In this document: in pieces, positions 59,115-64,000 of the stretch | Numbering within the stretch: position 1 is the stretch's first letter | Layout of the letters: every line of letters starts with the position of its first letter | NCBI GenBank assembly: GCA_023252235.1 | Contig: JAHEXH010000001.1 | Span: 38,019-102,018 of the forward strand | DNA from: Nitrosotalea sp. | Lineage (GTDB): Archaea; Thermoproteota; Nitrososphaeria; Nitrososphaerales; Nitrosopumilaceae | Length of the DNA stretch: 64,000 bases | Direction of reading: 5' to 3' | The notes under the pieces: generated by a model | Database searches by the model: none | What the model was told of the DNA's origin: nothing | Seen by the model: the letters and a program-made list of their open reading frames with translations, nothing else | Program-made: the position numbers and the translations under genes

Positions 59115-62100
59115 AGATAGTCAAACTTGGATAAAACAAATCGCCTCAATATCTGGTGATGACAAATTTCAAAGTGATGTAGCTCAGATTCAAACCAAAC
59201 GATTGTTGAGAGAAATGAATGCTAATGTTCCTGATTATAATTGGACCTATCTAGAGTCCATCATTCAACGGAACGCCAGTGCAATGAGTTTCATGATCGA
59301 AAGTATGGCTGAAGAAAATCTAAATTTATTAAAAAATATTGGTCAATCCACATTAAGGCTGGCATTACTTTGGGAGAATCTTGCACGTTTAAAAGAAAAA
59401 ACCAATCCACAAAAGGCTCTCATCAATGCAGCTATTGCATATGAAATTGCAGGATATCAGGCAAATGCTTCATGTCTTGCAAAAAGAGTTTCATTCTCTG
59501 AAAATACAAATAGGCAAAATTCTGTAGAATTAGAAAAACAAAATGATATAGTTGAGATGAGTAGTCTTTTCTTACAGAGACATTTTCTAAATCTAAAAAA
59601 ATATTGCGAGCATCTAAAAACAGAACCTGAGAATTATACTGATGAACATTATGCAATTAGATCTCTTGCAATAGCAATTACTGCTGATGGTTTTTCAGAA
59701 ATTTGTAATTATTTTCTCAATGGTTCCACAACTTCCCTGGATAAAGGTAGAAAACGGTTGCTGGAGTCCGAAAATCTTTTTACAACAATCATGTCTCTAG
59801 AGGAGGCAAATATTGTGAGAAGTATTAGAAGTCTATTATCTATAATGCAAATTCGTTCTACTTGGAACTTGCTAGGTGATACTCTTGATAATCCACTTTG
59901 GGAAAGATATCTGAAATTACTTGCAAGAGGAATTGGAACCAATCTCTTGAATAGCACATCAATCTCTGAACTTTGGCCATCACAGGTAGATGCCTTAAAA
60001 GACGGACTTTTACTAGATACCTATAACAAAATTATCAAAATGCCTACGAGTGCAGGTAAAACAAGAATTGCTGAACTGGCAATTGCGCATACTCTAATAA
60101 ATAATAAAAATGCAAAATGTATCTACGTTGCTCCCTATAGGGCATTGGTTGCAGAACTCGAAGAAACATTTCTAAATATTTTTGGAGACCTTGGATTTAA
60201 TATTACTACCATTGTGGGAACTTACGAAATCGATCCATTTGAACAACAGCTTGCGGCCGATGCCGACATTTTAGTAGTAACTCCTGAAAAATTAGATTTG
60301 CTCTTAAGGGCAGATTCTGATTTTCTAAATAATGTCCAACTTTTTATTTTAGATGAGGGACATATTATTAAGGAAAAAAAAAGAGGTATAAAATTTGAAT
60401 TACTTTTAACTCGATTAAAAAGAAAACTAACTAACACTCGTTTTCTGTTTCTATCAGCTGTATTATCTTCTGAAACAATAAATGAATTTCTACAGTGGTT
60501 TAATTCTGAGAAAAGTGGATTAATCAAATCTGACTGGAGGCCCTCAATTCAACGTTATGCGAGATTAGAATGGAATGTGAAAAAAAATGGTGTCTTACGC
60601 TATGCTCCTAGTAATGAGAATAAATTATTAGACACCTTTGTATCCGGCGTAATATCTGAAAAGAAATATAAGATTCTTAATCGTAATACTGGAAGGATAA
60701 ATACAGTAACATTTCCGAATTCTTCTTCAAAATCTTCAACTGCAGCTGAACTAGCGTTTAAATTTTCTGAACTTGGACCGGTCTTAGTATTTTGTACTCA
60801 AATAAAGTATGTAGACTCTGTAGCTAATAGCTTATTGACGAGAATTGAACTGATTAAAAATATTGGCATTGAATCAATACCACCATACTTTCAAGAACGA
60901 AATTCACGTTCTGCTATAATCGCTAGTGAATTATTGGGAGATGGTAATCAAATTACAAAATTACTGAAAAATGGCATTGCTATTCATCATGCTGATCTAC
61001 CCGATGTATTACGTAGAGCAATAGAGATTGATTTTAGAGAAAGACAATTCCAGACAATAATAGCTACAAGTACATTAGCTCAAGGAGTCAATCTACCAAT
61101 AAGGACAGTGATAATACACTCATGTCGTAGGTATGTGGAAGATGAATCAATTCCTATATCTATAAGCGATTATTGGAATATTGCAGGAAGGGCAGGCAGA
61201 GCAGGTCAAGAAACTGAAGGTACAATCATACACATTGTAAATAGTTCTCAAGATCGAGATGATTATTTTTATTATTTGAAAAATCGTGAAACTTTAGAAC
61301 CTACATTTAGTGCACTTTTCAAGCTTCTTCTTAGATTGATTGAAGATGGGATAAGTGATGAAGAAAAACGAGAATTATTAGATCCCGAAATTCTGGCACT
61401 TTTAGCAGAAGAAAATAATCTTGAGAATTTAGAGAACAAACTAAAAGAAATTCTAGATGAATCCTTGGTTTCTGCACAAGCTAGTAAAAACGATAAAAAA
61501 ATTTCTTATTTACATGACGCCTTTGGAAATATCGCAAGAATAATTGCAAGTGAGATACCAGAGGTTAGGAAGTGGAAACCATATAGTATGACTGGTTTAA
61601 GTGCAACAAGTTGTCAGAATATTCAACAATATGTTGAAAATAATAAAACTATTGTCAAGGACTTAATTAATTCCGAAGATACTAGTAGACTACCAGAATT
61701 ATTGTCTATTTTGTTAGAATCCTTGATTAATCTTAGTGAAATGCAGCCAAAGAATGATTATTCAGAAGATTATTTAGAATTATTATTAAAATGGATTTCA
61801 GGTAAAAATATCAATGAAATCTTATCTGAAATACCATCTAAAGAACCATTAAGAGTTGTAAAATTTATTGAAGAATATTTTGGATATTTGTTACCTTGGG
61901 GGATTTCGGGGTTCCTTCAGATTGCAAAATATGTTCTAGATATGGATGAAGAATCTACACCAAATAATATCAAATATCTTTCAACAATGGTGAAGTTTGG
62001 AGTACCAACTGCTGAATCGAGTTGGGCTATGATGATAGGAATACCTTTTAAAAAAACTGCAATACGCATGTCCTCTAAATATCTTCAAGAAGTTGAATCT

Positions 62101-62553
62101 GTTGATTATGAAAATTTTAGAAACTGGATTTCCAAAATAAATTCAGAGGAACTCATACATGAATATAATCTGGGACCCTTATTCTTAGAAGGTGTAAGTA
62201 AAGCTCTATTTCGTGCTGGAACAAACCCTCTTCTAAATGAGGAAACTGATGTGAATAAAGTCATTAATGAACTGACCATGATTATGGGTATTTCATATGA
62301 ATCAAGATATATTGTGGCATACACTGCAAGGAAAGGAAATTTAGTTGATTTAAAACGAGATTATGATAATGTGTATGATCGTAATGCCATCAAAGTTTAC
62401 TTGTACGGAAAGGAATTGGGATTCCTTAATAGGAATCTAGCTCAATTTCTTGCACCTCACATAGACTGCGGTTTGAATTTGCAGGGAGAAATAACTGAAA
62501 TACTATCAGAAAGAATACCTCAGATTAAAATTCAAATTACAAAAAAAACATAA
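59107..62553 (+). CDS. hamB: HamB-like SF2 helicase with C-terminal HIRAN domain
   Basis: A 1148-residue superfamily-2 helicase. About 300 helical residues precede the core: motif I MPTSAGKT (312-319), motif Ia APYRALVAELEE, motif II DEGH (416-419), motif III FLFLSAVLSS, motifs IV-V HHADLPDVLRRAIE...TSTLAQGVNLP and motif VI AGRAGRAGQ (near 693). This is Ski2-like, as in HamB of Hachiman. A long helical domain follows (about 720-1060), then a HIRAN-like domain (about 1065-1148: LKRDYDNVYDRNAIKVYLYG, GFLNRNLAQFLAPHID), known from Rad5/HLTF helicases that bind DNA 3' ends. I know of no described Hachiman helicase with HIRAN. Confidence 0.8.
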   Translation: MSEDSQTWIKQIASISGDDKFQSDVAQIQTKRLLREMNANVPDYNWTYLESIIQRNASAMSFMIESMAEENLNLLKNIGQSTLRLALLWENLARLKEKTNPQKALINAAIAYEIAGYQANASCLAKRVSFSENTNRQNSVELEKQNDIVEMSSLFLQRHFLNLKKYCEHLKTEPENYTDEHYAIRSLAIAITADGFSEICNYFLNGSTTSLDKGRKRLLESENLFTTIMSLEEANIVRSIRSLLSIMQIRSTWNLLGDTLDNPLWERYLKLLARGIGTNLLNSTSISELWPSQVDALKDGLLLDTYNKIIKMPTSAGKTRIAELAIAHTLINNKNAKCIYVAPYRALVAELEETFLNIFGDLGFNITTIVGTYEIDPFEQQLAADADILVVTPEKLDLLLRADSDFLNNVQLFILDEGHIIKEKKRGIKFELLLTRLKRKLTNTRFLFLSAVLSSETINEFLQWFNSEKSGLIKSDWRPSIQRYARLEWNVKKNGVLRYAPSNENKLLDTFVSGVISEKKYKILNRNTGRINTVTFPNSSSKSSTAAELAFKFSELGPVLVFCTQIKYVDSVANSLLTRIELIKNIGIESIPPYFQERNSRSAIIASELLGDGNQITKLLKNGIAIHHADLPDVLRRAIEIDFRERQFQTIIATSTLAQGVNLPIRTVIIHSCRRYVEDESIPISISDYWNIAGRAGRAGQETEGTIIHIVNSSQDRDDYFYYLKNRETLEPTFSALFKLLLRLIEDGISDEEKRELLDPEILALLAEENNLENLENKLKEILDESLVSAQASKNDKKISYLHDAFGNIARIIASEIPEVRKWKPYSMTGLSATSCQNIQQYVENNKTIVKDLINSEDTSRLPELLSILLESLINLSEMQPKNDYSEDYLELLLKWISGKNINEILSEIPSKEPLRVVKFIEEYFGYLLPWGISGFLQIAKYVLDMDEESTPNNIKYLSTMVKFGVPTAESSWAMMIGIPFKKTAIRMSSKYLQEVESVDYENFRNWISKINSEELIHEYNLGPLFLEGVSKALFRAGTNPLLNEETDVNKVINELTMIMGISYESRYIVAYTARKGNLVDLKRDYDNVYDRNAIKVYLYGKELGFLNRNLAQFLAPHIDCGLNLQGEITEILSERIPQIKIQITKKT

Positions 62554-62600
62554 AATCAATATTGTTCAAAAAATATTTTTAACACACACAAAAAAATGAT

Positions 62601-63134
62601 TTATTTCATATCATCCCATGTTGCATCTATGATACTACGTAATTGCCTTACAGTAATCTTACGCATTACTTTTTTCTCTATTATGTATTTTTTTTGAATT
62701 TGTTTATCTATGCATTTATCTTTAATTCCATCTTTGTTATTTATCCAACTGCCAAGTTCTAGGAACCAAATGAATTCCTCCGGTTTAGTGAAATCGGCTT
62801 CGTCATACCCAATTAAGAAAAAATGACATTTCTCAAGTGTTTTGTACAGAATTTCAAAGGCTTGCATTAAAGCTTTAGAAATAGTCATTACATCATCATT
62901 CATATGTTTTAATTCAAAAATCATGAAATGACCATTATGTTCAATGAACCAATCTATATCGGTACCTCCGGAAGTGTTCATTCTATTAATGATGATATTT
63001 CCTAAATTACGTCGGTCTCTAAGGAAAAGCTCAGGATATTTCAGACTAAATTTTGGCAGATCAAGCCAATTGACATCTGATTTTGTATTCTTTGGCAGGG
63101 GTTCATCAGAATCAATTTCTGAATCATATGACAT
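62601..63134 (-). CDS. PD-(D/E)XK-like protein, hypothetical
   Basis: A 177-residue protein: acidic N-terminus, then TSGGTDIDWFIEHNGHFMIFELKH, with D59/D61 and E74-L-K76 as the D...EXK of a PD-(D/E)XK nuclease fold. A helix (ISKALMQAFEILYKTLEK) and strands follow. It may be a small nuclease or an inactive relative. It converges on the helicase gene (47 nt between stops) and is divergently placed to the membrane/ParA pair. Confidence 0.6.
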   Translation of the reverse strand: MSYDSEIDSDEPLPKNTKSDVNWLDLPKFSLKYPELFLRDRRNLGNIIINRMNTSGGTDIDWFIEHNGHFMIFELKHMNDDVMTISKALMQAFEILYKTLEKCHFFLIGYDEADFTKPEEFIWFLELGSWINNKDGIKDKCIDKQIQKKYIIEKKVMRKITVRQLRSIIDATWDDMK

Positions 63135-63285
63135 TCATCATCACTCCTTATGCTTGATTTTTACTATTTCTGTTTATTCGGAAGTACATTAAAACTTTGT
63201 AAGTAAATTACAAATTTTTTTTAATTCAGTTGTGCTCAATTAACTTATTCACTATGAAATTTCCAATTAATTTAAAAAGACATGA

Positions 63286-63621
63286 TTGATGATAGTTAAT
63301 AGACGAATGTTTTCTCCAAAAATTCAGTCTTTTGTTAAAGTAACCGGTCCTTTTGCAGGTCCTGTATTGATTTTCATTGTATCGATTGTACCAACTTTTT
63401 TAGGAATGATGTATGGATCATCTCAGATAAGTTACATATGTTCAATCCTGTATATTTTCATTATCGGTATTGGATTATTTATTATGATATTCAGTGGGAT
63501 GGAATATAGACGAACCCATGGGTTTACGCAAGAAGTTCCAACCCCAAAAAAAGATGTGTCTAAAGTGTTAAGTGATGGTGTGAGAGATTCCAAATTGTTG
63601 GAGAGAGACAATGATCATTAG
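63286..63621 (+). CDS. Two-helix membrane protein
   Basis: A 111-residue protein with two hydrophobic helices (FAGPVLIFIVSIVPTFLGMM, ICSILYIFIIGIGLFIMIF) and a charged C-terminal tail (TPKKDVSKVLSDGVRDSKLL) probably in the cytoplasm. Its end overlaps the ParA-like start by 11 nt, so translation is coupled. A membrane anchor for the ATPase is a possibility. No family is known. Confidence 0.5.
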   Translation: MMIVNRRMFSPKIQSFVKVTGPFAGPVLIFIVSIVPTFLGMMYGSSQISYICSILYIFIIGIGLFIMIFSGMEYRRTHGFTQEVPTPKKDVSKVLSDGVRDSKLLERDNDH

Positions 63622-64000
63622 CTTTGTAAGCGCAAAGGGTGGAAGTGGAAAAACTTCTGTTGCAGCAAGTACTGCTAAAGTACTCGCAAATTTAGGTTTA
63701 CAAGTTCTACTGATTGATTTCGATTCAATTACTAACGGTCTGACATTACTTCACCTAGAGAACGTAAGCAAGATAATAGAATCTAAAAACCATAATGACA
63801 AAAATACATTAAAAGGGATCTTAGAAATGATAAATTCATCAGATTATGAAAATCCGACTCTGATTAAACTAGAAGAGAATTTAGAATTTTTGCCATTTAA
63901 TTATAGATATTCTGAAACAAAATCTGGGATAGACTACAAAAAATTATCCGAACAAATAGTACTATTAAGCAAATAACATGATATTGTAATTATTGATGCT
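63611..64000 (+). pseudogene. ParA/MinD-type ATPase interrupted by in-frame TAA
   Basis: The first 121 codons encode a deviant-Walker P-loop ATPase: SAKGGSGKTSVAASTAKVLANLG is Walker A with the signature lysine, followed by LIDFDSITNGLTLL. An in-frame TAA at 63974-63976 is followed, in the same frame, by HDIVIIDA, the Walker B of the same family, reaching the window end. So a nonsense codon splits the gene before Walker B. It may be a pseudogene, a true nonsense mutation, a sequence error, or a stop that is read through. The product left of the stop lacks the Walker B aspartate. Confidence 0.65.

Larger units (their letters stand above)
57901..64000. other. Putative accessory/defence island beginning at tRNA-Arg
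   Basis: Everything to the right of tRNA-Arg differs from the housekeeping genes on its left: PD-(D/E)XK proteins, a giant helicase, a small membrane protein and a broken ParA ATPase. A tRNA 3' end is a classical archaeal integration site. No integrase and no second tRNA fragment are visible in the remaining 6 kb, so the right boundary must be beyond the window if the idea is right. Confidence 0.4.

Noticed and set aside
57976-64000. Second copy of the tRNA-Arg 3' end (attR) within the island
   Set aside because: No match to the GGTCGTGGGTTCGAATCC region was seen by eye; the boundary may be outside the window.
1-64000. CRISPR array, rRNA operon or insertion sequence
   Set aside because: No evenly spaced direct repeats, no rRNA-like sequence and no transposase ORF were seen.

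Overview
The window is a chromosomal segment of an ammonia-oxidiser-type archaeon (phylum Nitrososphaerota, formerly Thaumarchaeota). It is AT-rich, with frequent TTG/GTG starts and many leaderless promoters. Lineage markers are ScpA/ScpB beside archaeal ribosomal and SRP genes, TFB, Gar1, Alba, aIF5A, Pus10, a DnaJ-ferredoxin fusion, intron-containing tRNAs and the archaeal (ADTH/DHQ synthase II) entry to the shikimate pathway. The genus cannot be fixed from the sequence alone.

Layout. 1-6 kb: a class-III aminotransferase cut by the edge, tRNA-Leu with a 14-nt intron, a PrxQ-like peroxiredoxin, SufC, and small membrane proteins and winged-helix regulators. 6-10.3 kb: a MacB-like ABC cluster (ATPase, large exported protein, permease). 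11.7-19.4 kb: a phosphate regulon with PiT plus DUF47, an AbrB-PhoU regulator, PstCAB-PhoU and PstS; its intergenic regions carry palindromes built on CTATATAG and GAACTAT. 19.7-23.1 kb: a minus-strand information-processing run scpA-scpB-rps8e-srp19-gar1-tfb. 23-32 kb: a TPR-receiver protein, an Lrp regulator, tRNA-Tyr with a 47-nt intron, aIF5A, a box C/D sRNA, Dph6, SRP54, DnaJ-Fer, Pus10, and ribosomal proteins S27ae and S24e. 32-40 kb: phosphoglycerate mutase, a SlyD-like FKBP, a hemerythrin-like protein, a GalT-like protein, a GNA1-like acetyltransferase with a sugar nucleotidyltransferase, and the thiamine genes thiDN and thiC.

40-52.5 kb holds the whole archaeal shikimate pathway on the minus strand, with gene order matching reaction order: ADTH synthase, DHQ synthase II, AroD, AroE, archaeal AroK, AroA, AroC, then a chorismate mutase-aminotransferase fusion and TyrA. 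Alba, a solitary DNA methyltransferase and small genes interrupt it. A radical-SAM MqnC-like enzyme and a UbiD-family decarboxylase follow, which fits menaquinone synthesis from chorismate by the futalosine route.

57.9-64 kb looks like an accessory island starting at a tRNA-Arg(GCG) gene whose 3' half has two mismatching bases. Its core is an overlapping pair: a PD-(D/E)XK protein with a HamA (DUF1837)-like pattern and a 1148-residue SF2 helicase ending in a HIRAN-like domain. I read it as a Hachiman-type defence system of unusual architecture. A second PD-(D/E)XK-like protein, a small membrane protein and a ParA/MinD-type ATPase with an in-frame stop just before Walker B follow.

Several genes are too short for, or cut out of, the ORF track and were read directly: the edge aminotransferase, S27ae (57 aa), small zinc-binding-type proteins at 26003 and 50440, small ORFs at 1233 and 2868, and a box C/D RNA whose second guide matches the elongator tRNA-Met anticodon loop at C34.
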